From Promethearchaeota archaeon (GTDB taxonomy: Archaea > Asgardarchaeota > Lokiarchaeia > Sigyniarchaeales > SOKP01), in the NCBI GenBank assembly GCA_030615145.1, contig JAUWZT010000180.1:1-7619 (forward strand): a DNA stretch of 7,619 nt, written 5' to 3'. The notes beneath the pieces are model-generated. The model did not search any database. It was not told where the DNA came from and saw only the letters and a program-made list of their open reading frames with translations. Below, piece after piece: positions 1 to 6,365 of the stretch; position 1 is the stretch's first letter, and every line of letters starts with the position of its first letter. The position numbers and the translations under genes were made by a program.

Positions 1-247
1 AACCATTGAGCGGGAAGAAAATATTGGAAAAGGCCTCTTCGTTCGTAATCTTTCCACTATTATTTGTTAGCGCCTCTGACGCTTTTAAAAGGATAGGAAT
101 GAATTTATTAGGGGAGATTATGTGAGCGATACTGTTTGCTAATAACTTAAAATATTCGGGAATAAAAAGTTTCAAATCGATCTCTAATAAGGTCCCATCT
201 AAATCGAAAAGAATCGCTTTAATGTTGCTTTCTTTAAGTCGCTTCAT
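1..247 (-). CDS. HAD-superfamily hydrolase, N-terminal part (runs off the left edge)
   Basis: Reading the minus strand from the ATG at 247-245 gives 82 open codons to the window edge, so the gene is partial and its C-terminal half is missing. Residues 11-22 read AILFDLDGTLLE, the HAD motif I, with Asp15 as the expected nucleophile and Asp17 as the general acid/base. The following helical stretch (about residues 25-82: IPEYFKLLANSIAHIISP, then TNEEAF) resembles the alpha-helical cap inserted after motif I in phosphoglycolate-phosphatase-like HADs. Family knowledge suggests a Mg-dependent phosphatase acting on a small phosphorylated metabolite in the cytoplasm; the substrate cannot be read from this part. 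An in-frame TAA 18 nt upstream leaves this ATG as the only reasonable start. AGG lies directly against the ATG, too close to act as a normal ribosome site. The gene is divergent from the arrestin-like gene. Confidence 0.88.
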   Translation of the reverse strand, partial: MKRLKESNIKAILFDLDGTLLEIDLKLFIPEYFKLLANSIAHIISPNKFIPILLKASEALTNNSGKITNEEAFSNIFFPLNG

Positions 248-286
248 CCTATATGAATACCTATGTTAAACTAATATAATAAAACA

Positions 287-310
287 AAATTATAATATCA
301 ATTATAATTT
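287..310. repeat. 24-bp perfect dyad in the HAD/arrestin divergent spacer
   Basis: AAATTATAAT (287-296) and ATTATAATTT (301-310) are perfect reverse complements separated by ATCA. The site is about 40 bp upstream of the HAD start and 200 bp upstream of the arrestin-like start, a possible position for an operator of the HAD gene. The arms are pure A/T in a roughly 85-90% AT spacer, so a dyad of this length is expected by chance at about this rate. The rest of 248-510 is very AT-rich, with no coding frame or RNA gene seen. Confidence 0.25.
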
Positions 311-510
311 GTTATTTATCGTTTTTAAACGAGTTTAGAAAAAAAATTTACAATTTTAGAAATAAATTGGATTTAGTTTGACAAAATTAGGTAAAAATAA
401 TTGACATTATGAGTACTATCACAAATTATTTAGTTAAAAAAAATATTAATAAATTCATAAATTAATATTAATATAGAAATTATCATTATTCCTTTTTGCT
501 CGTAGAAATT

Positions 511-1716
511 ATGAAATTAGAGTTTAGTTTATATAACGGTTACACATACATAGGCGATAAAATTAACGTAAAATCTAAGTTCAATTTCGATGAAGATTCG
601 ACACTTTTATGGTCTGGAATTCGTTTATTAACTTATCCCCCTTGCCTAAAAGAACTTCAAATTACCAAAGAGGAAATATTTTCGAAAGGGTTTTTTGAAG
701 CGGGTGAATATATTAGAGATAAAGCAATACTGATTAAAAACAATGTTATCCCAAAGATAAAAAACACAAATTTGGAATATGAACTTAAATTAATATTAAG
801 ACAACCTCAAACAATTAACCAAGATTATGATTTAGTAATTAATAAAACACAAAAGATTGTAATTAGGGAAAAGCAATCAAATATTCAGACAAAAAAGCCT
901 AATCCTCTTTCTATTTCAATTTCCGGCTTAAGTATTAATTTGTCAAAAGATGTTTTTAAACCTGGAGAAGCAATTAAAATAAATTTTTCTTCTGAGGAAC
1001 TTAAACAAGTTGAAATCAGGTTATTACAAAAAGCAAATCTCGTTTGTTATTGTGATGCTTACGGGCAAAATTGTAGTAAAGTGGAAGAATTGCCACCTGC
1101 TATTGCCGGAGATTCGAGAACTACTGATATGGATAAGAAATTTTTATTATTAAAAGTCCCTGAGATAGCTCAACCAAGCCATAATTATTTATGGGAACCA
1201 CACGAAAAAGAGTTCTGGGGGTTTAAATACGGTAGTTACGTAAAATGGTCATTGTTGTTTATTGGAAAGCCTAAATCAGAGTACGGTAAAGAGCCAATAA
1301 AATTCAATGTACCAATCACGATTATTGCAAAACCAGCTGACAAGCAAAAATTAGATGTTGATTTATTCTCGGGAACTACTGCAGGAGCACCTTCAATCTT
1401 CGATGGGGTCTCATCTAAATTCCAGAAAATATTTAAAATTGTCTCAATAGATTCTGATATAGAAAAATATATTGTGAAAATAAAGAACACCTCAAAAGAA
1501 ACGCTAAAAGGTGTAACAGTAAAGATTACTGGACTTCAAGAAGGATTGTTTGAAACAGCTCCAATTCTCACAGGTTTTAATAGTTGGGGTGTTAACGAAG
1601 AAAAAGAAATAGTGTACGAGAGCAAGCAAAATATAACTGCTTTAATTTCTGTTTTGGAAGATAACGCCCGAAAATCTATAAGAATTCAAACTCCTGTGGG
1701 CTCCGATTTCTTTTAA
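511..1716 (+). CDS. Arrestin-fold protein with an additional C-terminal beta-sandwich
   Basis: This 401-aa protein has no signal peptide or membrane segment. Residues 1-125 form the first beta-sandwich, opening with a strand and turn (MKLEFSLYNGYTYIGDKINV) typical of arrestin N-domains. Residues 132-273 form a second sandwich containing the arrestin-like hairpin VFKPGEAIKINF (148-159) and the closing pair YGSYVKWSLLFIG (240-252) then IKFNVPITII (263-272). Residues 305-395 look like a third, CARDB/NEW3-like sandwich (YIVKIKNTSKETLKGVTVKI). Cys179, Cys181 and Cys188 form a tight cluster in domain 2. Arrestin-fold proteins (arrestins, Vps26, Spo0M) are adaptors that bind partners through beta-sheet edges; a scaffold role here is inference. 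An in-frame TTG at 496 could add five residues, but the ATG at 511 begins exactly at the first strand. No Shine-Dalgarno site is visible; an ATATAG-rich stretch at 463-476 may be the TATA box. The cupin gene follows after 35 bp, so the two are probably co-transcribed. Confidence 0.7.
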   Translation: MKLEFSLYNGYTYIGDKINVKSKFNFDEDSTLLWSGIRLLTYPPCLKELQITKEEIFSKGFFEAGEYIRDKAILIKNNVIPKIKNTNLEYELKLILRQPQTINQDYDLVINKTQKIVIREKQSNIQTKKPNPLSISISGLSINLSKDVFKPGEAIKINFSSEELKQVEIRLLQKANLVCYCDAYGQNCSKVEELPPAIAGDSRTTDMDKKFLLLKVPEIAQPSHNYLWEPHEKEFWGFKYGSYVKWSLLFIGKPKSEYGKEPIKFNVPITIIAKPADKQKLDVDLFSGTTAGAPSIFDGVSSKFQKIFKIVSIDSDIEKYIVKIKNTSKETLKGVTVKITGLQEGLFETAPILTGFNSWGVNEEKEIVYESKQNITALISVLEDNARKSIRIQTPVGSDFF

Positions 1717-1736
1717 CATAAAAATTGCTATATTTT

Positions 1737-1743
1737 AAAGGGG
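1737..1743 (+). promoter_or_regulatory. Ribosome binding site that decides a TTG start
   Basis: AAAGGGG matches the AAAGG part of a Shine-Dalgarno sequence and ends 8 nt before the TTG at 1752. It favours 1752 over the TTG at 1725, which precedes the site, and over the first ATG at 1806, which has only AAAGAAAAG before it. The same stretch overlaps TATATTTTAAAG (1730-1739), which could instead be a TATA box for a transcript beginning near 1760; in that case the ATG at 1806 would be the start. Confidence 0.5.
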
Positions 1744-1751
1744 AATTACAC

Positions 1752-2597
1752 TTGAAAAGAAAATCTAATTCAAAAATAAATGTTAGTTCAATTAATAAAG
1801 AAAAGATGAATTTATTTTACTTTGACGACCCAAAATCGGGGCTTATTCAAAGAGAATTCGATAATGTAAAAATTGAATATTTTTGTTTTGACAACGATTT
1901 AAAAATAAAGACTAAACAAAATGAAGTTTTAAATGGTTGTTTATTGTCTGGAGAGTCTAGTTTACTTTACGACGATACAAAATATAACTTAAATCAATTT
2001 GACCTGTTTTTTTTGCCACCAGAAAGAGAACTATTGATAAAAGTAAATCCTCAACCACCGGGTTACTATAAACTATGCTTATTTTACAGTTCAATAGGAG
2101 TTGAGGTTGACACTGAATTTGAAATACAACATTTTGATTTAGACAAATTTATTCCAAGAGGAGAATTAAGTTCAAACGAAGTAATGGCAACTTACCGAAC
2201 CGTTTGGACCGCCATTAAAAACGGCTACTTCATGTCAGGCTTTACAAATATTCCGATCGGATCATTAAAGCAAGGAGTTATAACAAGTGTAAATTTAGAA
2301 GAGAATAAAGAAGGAAAAATTGAGATTTATCCTCATATACATCCTGATTATCCTGAAGTTTATATTATGTGTATTGATGATGATAACTATGCTATTACTC
2401 AATATTTAATAAATGATGAAGGATGTTCAGTTTGTAAAGATTTATCAAATGGAGATGGTTTGTTTTTTCCAGGTTTTTTAGGTCATAGTAATTTTGCTCG
2501 GCCAACTTATAAAAACTTGAAATATTGTATGTATATGTGGATTATTCCTACATTTGGAAAAATTGAAAGCGTGAATCCAATTACATTGAAAGTGTAA
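1752..2597 (+). CDS. KduI/IolB-family cupin (sugar-acid isomerase-like)
   Basis: With the TTG start the protein is 281 aa, close to the roughly 278 aa of bacterial KduI (5-dehydro-4-deoxy-D-glucuronate isomerase). It has two cupin halves, about residues 30-125 and 165-275. The C-terminal half carries the metal site: YPHIHPDYPEVY supplies His195, His197 and Glu202, and PGFLGHSNF supplies His245. These match the spacing and nearly the numbering of the KduI zinc ligands (H-x-H-x4-E, then a distant His). The segment LSSNEVMATYRTVW corresponds to the KduI region before the second cupin (SNRRTINKYF). Bacterial KduI acts in pectin and hexuronate breakdown, and IolB in inositol breakdown. No kduD, iolC or other pathway gene is present, so the substrate is unknown. 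The gene lies 35 bp after the arrestin-like gene, probably in the same transcript. The start is uncertain (TTG 1725, TTG 1752 or ATG 1806). Family assignment is fairly secure, the reaction is not. Confidence 0.72.
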   Translation: MKRKSNSKINVSSINKEKMNLFYFDDPKSGLIQREFDNVKIEYFCFDNDLKIKTKQNEVLNGCLLSGESSLLYDDTKYNLNQFDLFFLPPERELLIKVNPQPPGYYKLCLFYSSIGVEVDTEFEIQHFDLDKFIPRGELSSNEVMATYRTVWTAIKNGYFMSGFTNIPIGSLKQGVITSVNLEENKEGKIEIYPHIHPDYPEVYIMCIDDDNYAITQYLINDEGCSVCKDLSNGDGLFFPGFLGHSNFARPTYKNLKYCMYMWIIPTFGKIESVNPITLKV

Positions 2598-2940
2598 TTT
2601 CTTGGATTTCTTATTTATATAAAATTATTATGTTATATCCTTTAAATTAGAATTAAACAAATTGAAAAATCAACATTTTAATGACATTATCAAAATTGTT
2701 TGTTGAAGTTATAAACGAAGCAGAAAAACATATTTTGGAAATTAATTGATAGGTTTTTTAGTAGTAAATTAATTTAAAAAGAATTTATTAGCAACAGATC
2801 CAGAAGAATTTTCAACTAGCAGTAGTGAATTTTCATCGAAAACGATAATTGAATGTCAACGAAATGCAAAAACATTAATTAATCCTTAAATCCTAATTTT
2901 TTTATTTAAAAGATTATTCCACGCTTGCCCGTCAAATATT
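2598..2940. other. Convergent spacer between the cupin and acyl-CoA synthetase genes
   Basis: No intact gene lies in these 343 bases. T-rich runs right after the cupin stop (2598-2625) could end its transcript. Bases 2681-2889 hold the decayed reading frame listed separately. Bases 2919-2936, just past the synthetase stop, form an island much richer in G/C (CCACGCTTGCCCGTC) than its surroundings. It has no obvious hairpin and I cannot explain it. Confidence 0.6.
2681..2889 (+). pseudogene. Possible small decayed reading frame, unrecognised
   Basis: Two short stretches with coding-like composition lie end to end in different frames. The first, ATG 2681 to TGA 2749, encodes 22 residues (MTLSKLFVEVINEAEKHILE...). 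The second, 2773-2889, encodes 38 residues in another frame, bounded by TAA at both ends (KKNLLATDPEEFSTSSSEF... ending in AKTLINP). The spacer between them (2750-2772) contains stops in these frames. The second piece is less AT-rich than the flanks and lacks a start, as expected for the tail of a gene broken by a frameshift or deletion. I recognise no family. Chance open frames of this size are common, so this is a weak call. Confidence 0.3.
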
Positions 2941-4782
2941 TTAGAATTGATATTTCTGGTTTTGAATATTATCATAGATTTCTCTTGTCAATGGAGTGTA
3001 TTTTGATTGTCCTGGCAACATAATGTACAAAGGGTCATTAATATTTTCAATATCGAAACCTTCTCTTTTGAGTTTTACTTTTTTAAACTTAAAAGTTGCA
3101 GTAGTTGATAGTTTTGATTTAAACCTGAGAAAGATCGGTATGGCATAAGAGGTAAGATTTTGTCTAATATTTTCTGCTAACTCTTTTAAATCAAAATCCT
3201 CAACGCTGGATTTTAGAACGATTGCAGCCATGCCTGCACGCCCATCAGTAAGAGGTAATTTGATTCCGTAGACACAGGACATTAGAATATTATCGTGTAC
3301 ATTAAGAATTTCTTCTACTTCAGTGGTGGACACATTGTGTCCTTTCCAGCGGAAGGTATCTCCGAGTCTATCAATAAATTGAATGTGGACAGACCCTTGA
3401 TCTCTCACTAAATCGCCTGTATTGACCCATACATCTCCTTCTTTAAAAATATTATGGAATAACTTCGCTTCAGTCTCCTTTTTGTCAGTGTATCCTTTGA
3501 ATGTATATGGTTTCTGGCTCTTGGTTATCAATAAACCCGTCTCACCAATACCTACTCTCTTCATTCGTCCATTTTCATCTCTTATTGGGTTATCATTTTC
3601 AATATCATATTCAACAATGGCATATGGAGAAGAAGTAGTACCACAAGTACAGTCAAAATTTAACATATTATAAAATCCAACATTTCCTTCTGATGAACCA
3701 TAACATTCTACAATTTTAGGTATGTTGAATCGTTTCTTAAAATCAAACCATATTTCTGGACGAAGACCGTTCCCTATTACTGTTTTCACAGTATGTTTTG
3801 AATCATCCGGACTAAGCGGTTGATTTATTAAATAACGGCAAATTTCTCCGACATAACTAAAAGCTGTGGCATTATACTTGCGAATTTCGTCCCAAAAGTG
3901 AGTAATACTGAATTTCCGACCCACTGCTACAGCTCCTCCAGTATTCATTACGGCTGACCAACCTGTCCATAAAGCTGTAACGTGAAAGAAGGGAAGACAA
4001 ACATACATTATATCATCGGGTGTGAACTCCGCGGCTAACACCCCAAAGCCGAAACCGGCGCCAACCATCTGAAAATGAGATGAGATTGCTGCTTTGGGTA
4101 AGCCTGTAGTACCGGAAGTAAATATATAAGCAATGGGATCCATAGTTTTAACATCAGTAGTAGTTAATGGATTATCCACGGAAAAGTCTTTAACCAGTTT
4201 GGTAAGGTCATCGAATCCATCCGGAACTGCCATCTCACCACGATCAGGCATAAAAAAGAACTTTTGATCTTCTGTTAAATTGAGTTCAGATTTAACATCA
4301 TTAAAAGCATCATAACATTCTTCACCAATCACAATAAATTTCCCGGGAGTAAGGTTTATACAATATGTTAAGGTCTTTTTTCGCAATTCGGTATTGATCA
4401 TTGAAGATATTGCTCCAATTTTAGCAATAGCACTAAAAAGAATTAACAACTCAGTTCGGTTTGTCATCAAAATTTCAACGACATCCCCTTTTTTCAAGCC
4501 TAAAGAGATGAAATAATTGGCATAACGATTAACAGATTCGTTAAACTCTTTATATGTAAGCACTGTATCTTCAAATAGAATTGCCCTATTATTAGGATAA
4601 TCTCTAGCATTTCTCTCTAGGATGGTTCCCCAAGAAATCTTGTTTTCTAAAGGCATTTTCTGAACTTCTATTATATCTTCTTGATGTTTCTGAATAAACG
4701 CTCTATTTCTTTTTCTCCACTCTTTTCTATCAATAAGATAAAGCTCTTTTTCTGATTTTGCCATTTCAGATTGGATTTCCAT
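2941..4782 (-). CDS. FATP-type (very-) long-chain acyl-CoA synthetase
   Basis: This 613-aa member of the ANL adenylating superfamily should activate a fatty acid with ATP to an acyl-adenylate and transfer it to CoA. Motifs in order: phosphate loop YIFTSGTTGLPK (219-230), LPFFHVTALWTGW (263-275), YGSSEGNVG (361-369), NTGDL (454-458) and the FATP signature DRLGDTFRWKGHNVSTTEVE (471-490). TATFKFKKVKLKREGFD (561-577) carries Lys565, the expected catalytic lysine. The C-terminal INDPLYIMLPGQSKYTPL and the RFNIP and GNGLRPEIW segments closely follow animal FATP4 and bacterial FadD6-like enzymes rather than AMP-forming acetyl-CoA synthetases. The N-terminus (to residue 45) is highly charged with no membrane helix, unlike animal FATPs, so it is probably cytoplasmic or peripheral. 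The ATG at 4782 has GTGA 8 nt upstream (archaeal SD-like); Met7 is an alternative start. Patches such as 4029-4062 are much richer in G/C than neighbouring genes, possibly a trace of transfer. The gene stands alone. Confidence 0.9.
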   Translation of the reverse strand: MEIQSEMAKSEKELYLIDRKEWRKRNRAFIQKHQEDIIEVQKMPLENKISWGTILERNARDYPNNRAILFEDTVLTYKEFNESVNRYANYFISLGLKKGDVVEILMTNRTELLILFSAIAKIGAISSMINTELRKKTLTYCINLTPGKFIVIGEECYDAFNDVKSELNLTEDQKFFFMPDRGEMAVPDGFDDLTKLVKDFSVDNPLTTTDVKTMDPIAYIFTSGTTGLPKAAISSHFQMVGAGFGFGVLAAEFTPDDIMYVCLPFFHVTALWTGWSAVMNTGGAVAVGRKFSITHFWDEIRKYNATAFSYVGEICRYLINQPLSPDDSKHTVKTVIGNGLRPEIWFDFKKRFNIPKIVECYGSSEGNVGFYNMLNFDCTCGTTSSPYAIVEYDIENDNPIRDENGRMKRVGIGETGLLITKSQKPYTFKGYTDKKETEAKLFHNIFKEGDVWVNTGDLVRDQGSVHIQFIDRLGDTFRWKGHNVSTTEVEEILNVHDNILMSCVYGIKLPLTDGRAGMAAIVLKSSVEDFDLKELAENIRQNLTSYAIPIFLRFKSKLSTTATFKFKKVKLKREGFDIENINDPLYIMLPGQSKYTPLTREIYDNIQNQKYQF

Positions 4783-4820
4783 TTTGTATTCACTTTTTTT
4801 AATCTTTTATTATGATTCTA

Positions 4821-4830
4821 TTTTTATAAC
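4821..4830 (-). promoter_or_regulatory. Probable TATA box of the acyl-CoA synthetase gene
   Basis: Read on the minus strand this is GTTATAAAAA. An archaeal TATA element starts transcription about 25 nt downstream, which would fall near 4800 and give an untranslated leader of roughly 15-20 nt containing the GTGA site before the ATG at 4782. The geometry is good, but the background is so AT-rich that the call rests on position. Confidence 0.45.
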
Positions 4831-4836
4831 CAATAA

Positions 4837-4855
4837 ACAAATATTACATATTTGT
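4837..4855. promoter_or_regulatory. 19-bp perfect dyad, possible operator upstream of the synthetase TATA box
   Basis: ACAAATAT (4837-4844) and ATATTTGT (4848-4855) are perfect reverse complements around TAC. The dyad begins 6 bp upstream of the TATA box of the synthetase, where archaeal activators commonly bind. Each arm contains a G/C pair, so it is slightly less likely to be chance than the pure A/T dyads in the window. No regulator gene is nearby. Confidence 0.35.
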
Positions 4856-5103
4856 ATATAAAATTAATCTATACTAAATATGAAGAAAATAGTTTTCCTT
4901 TTAATGTATAACCCAATATTTATTAAAAAATTATATATGAAAAATATAAAACTATAAATAAAATATCAAAAATACAACACTTTAAATATAAAGACCATGA
5001 ACAAAAAATTGGACTCCTACATATTTTAATATATATTTTTAATGTTAAATATTAATAAATGAATAATAAAAAAGATTAGAACAAGAGAGAAGTATAACAA
5101 ATT

Positions 5104-5625
5104 ATGAAAAGATATGGATATTACGCAATTAATATATCTTTAGAAGATGCTTGGAATAGAACATTAGTATTTTTTGAGAAGCAGAAGGGTAAAATAATAG
5201 ATCAATACATTTCTACAAATAATTTATATCGTAAGCTTAGAATACGCCATGCTCTTTCAACGCGTATTTATGGTACATCTATGGGTGAAATGTACGAAAT
5301 GACTTTTGGTTATAACCCTTCTGATAACACTACATATGTCAGCGTTTCTGTTAAATATTCAAATTTTGGAAAGGGTATACCATCGAAAGTACCAAAAGAG
5401 ATGATGAAAAAATGGGCTTATGAAATGGGCATCACCCCTATGAAATTGGTTAAAGAAACCGACTATAATTTCTTAGCTAATCTTAATAAAATCCAAGAAA
5501 TTCCGCTACATCAAATTGAGAATTTATCAAAAGTATTTTGTTTCGCTTGCGGTGAAGCAAACAGCAAAAAGGATACTATTTGTGTTTCCTGTGGAACCCA
5601 ATTAAACACACAAGTTATTCCTTAA
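5104..5625 (+). CDS. Unrecognised alpha/beta protein with C-terminal zinc ribbon
   Basis: I do not recognise the family of this 173-aa protein. Residues 1-130 alternate strands and helices: a first strand (YGYYAINI), a helix (SLEDAWNRTLVFFEKQ), then antiparallel-looking strands (MYEMTFGYNP, TTYVSVSVKYSNFG) and a helix with KEMMKKWAYEMGI (98-110). The layout loosely recalls compact ligand-binding sandwiches of the SRPBCC kind, an impression only. Residues 146-163 are a classic zinc ribbon, FCFACG...CVSCGTQL, with Cys146, Cys149, Cys160 and Cys163 (C-x2-C-x10-C-x2-C). Such a ribbon at the end of an otherwise ordinary domain is a common archaeal architecture and usually serves in protein or nucleic-acid contacts. 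No signal peptide or membrane helix is present. The first ATG is used; no clear Shine-Dalgarno site precedes it. The gene is convergent with the GTPase gene 41 bp away and appears monocistronic. Confidence 0.8.
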   Translation: MKRYGYYAINISLEDAWNRTLVFFEKQKGKIIDQYISTNNLYRKLRIRHALSTRIYGTSMGEMYEMTFGYNPSDNTTYVSVSVKYSNFGKGIPSKVPKEMMKKWAYEMGITPMKLVKETDYNFLANLNKIQEIPLHQIENLSKVFCFACGEANSKKDTICVSCGTQLNTQVIP

Positions 5626-5630
5626 GGCTT

Positions 5631-5667
5631 AAAAAAATAGAAATTCTATAAATAATTTTTACTTTTT
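5631..5667. terminator. T-run terminators for both convergent genes
   Basis: The 41-bp convergent spacer carries T runs on both strands: plus-strand T5 at 5656-5660 and 5663-5667 after the zinc-ribbon gene, and a minus-strand T7 (A7 at 5631-5637) after the GTPase gene. Archaeal RNA polymerase stops at T-rich tracts without needing a hairpin. ATAGAAATTCTAT (5637-5649) is a palindrome with no loop room. Confidence 0.4.
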
Positions 5668-6260
5668 CAATGTAACATCGAAACTATCTGGTTTTTATAC
5701 AAATTCTTAAAAACAAGGCTTAAAATCTCTTCAAAACAATCTAATATGCCCTCTCCATTCACAGCAATCGTCTTTTTGAAATCGATGTTTTTAAATCTAA
5801 AATAATTAATGTTTGCTAAAAACTCAGGAGGGCTAAATTTATCTGGCAAATCTTGCTTGTTAAATGCTATAACTTTAGGAAGCGTAATAATTACATCTTC
5901 GAAATAACCACATAATTCGTTCCATGACGTTAAATTTCGGTGGTAAACTCTTTGCTGTGAATCTGCTACGAAAATAATTCCATCTATACCTTGTAAAGTA
6001 ATTGGTCTGGTAATTATGTAAAAGTCCTGCCCAGTTGTAGAATAAAGATGGATTTTTAGGTGCCATTGTTGGTTTTCAAAATCTATAGTGCCATAATCAA
6101 AGAACAGCGTTCTACGAATACTGCTGTCTATACTTAAGACTCGATTTTTCTTACCAAAATGGTTAAATAATGCTTTAATAGATGTTGTTTTTCCCGAAAG
6201 GGCGGGTCCAAAATAACAAATTTTCAACTGAATACTTCGAGTTAATTGATCTATTATCAT
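5667..6260 (-). CDS. MglA-type small Ras-like GTPase
   Basis: This 197-aa single-domain GTPase has a complete motif set: G1 GPALSGKTT (18-26), a likely G2 Thr51 in RRTLFFDYG, G3 STTGQDFY (74-81), G4 NKQD (134-137) and G5 AVNGEG (166-171). The run GIDGIIFVADSQ (91-102) is characteristic of MglA rather than Ras, Rab or Arf. MglA proteins replace the usual Asp of DxxG with Thr (TVPGQ); here the position is Ser74, a further variation on the same theme. No prenylation or N-terminal myristoylation signal is visible, and the C-terminus is short. In bacteria MglA sets cell polarity with the Roadblock-fold GAP MglB; Asgard genomes carry many related GTPases of unknown role. No Roadblock gene is in the window. 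The ATG at 6260 lacks a Shine-Dalgarno site. The gene lies 105 bp downstream of the PCI-like gene with T-rich sequence between, so it may have its own promoter. Confidence 0.9.
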   Translation of the reverse strand: MIIDQLTRSIQLKICYFGPALSGKTTSIKALFNHFGKKNRVLSIDSSIRRTLFFDYGTIDFENQQWHLKIHLYSTTGQDFYIITRPITLQGIDGIIFVADSQQRVYHRNLTSWNELCGYFEDVIITLPKVIAFNKQDLPDKFSPPEFLANINYFRFKNIDFKKTIAVNGEGILDCFEEILSLVFKNLYKNQIVSMLH

Positions 6261-6365
6261 CTTAAATATTAGTTCTCGTTTTTAAGTAACATTAAAAATA
6301 AGTTTAAAAAAACCGAGTTTTTTAAAACAAGGAAAAATAAAACTTTTTTGTCAAATGTAGAGAAA

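Larger units (their letters stand above)
4783..5103. other. Divergent promoter region, extremely AT-rich
   Basis: These 321 bases separate the minus-strand synthetase from the plus-strand zinc-ribbon gene and contain no credible reading frame beyond about 10 codons and no RNA gene. The synthetase side holds a TATA box and dyad (listed separately). On the zinc-ribbon side several TATA-like stretches occur (TTTAAATATA at 4981-4990; ATATATTTTT at 5031-5040). None sits at a uniquely convincing distance from the start at 5104, so I do not choose among them. Confidence 0.6.

Noticed and set aside
401..431. TTGACA at 401-406 as a bacterial -35 element
   Set aside because: No -10 box at a suitable spacing was found, and it lies about 105 bp before the gene start; the match is probably chance.
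425..480. Short ATTAAT/AATATT repeats, considered as a small repeat array or origin element
   Set aside because: Units are irregular and too short; simple AT-rich spacer sequence explains them.
1236..1490. 84-codon open frame on the minus strand
   Set aside because: It lies wholly inside the arrestin-like gene on the opposite strand, has no recognisable domain or ribosome site, and the plus-strand protein is far more convincing.
3422..3673. 83-codon open frame on the plus strand
   Set aside because: It is antisense to the conserved core of the acyl-CoA synthetase, whose motifs run straight through the region.
5875..6066. 63-codon minus-strand frame inside the GTPase gene
   Set aside because: It overlaps the G3-G4 region of the GTPase in another frame and shows no family features.
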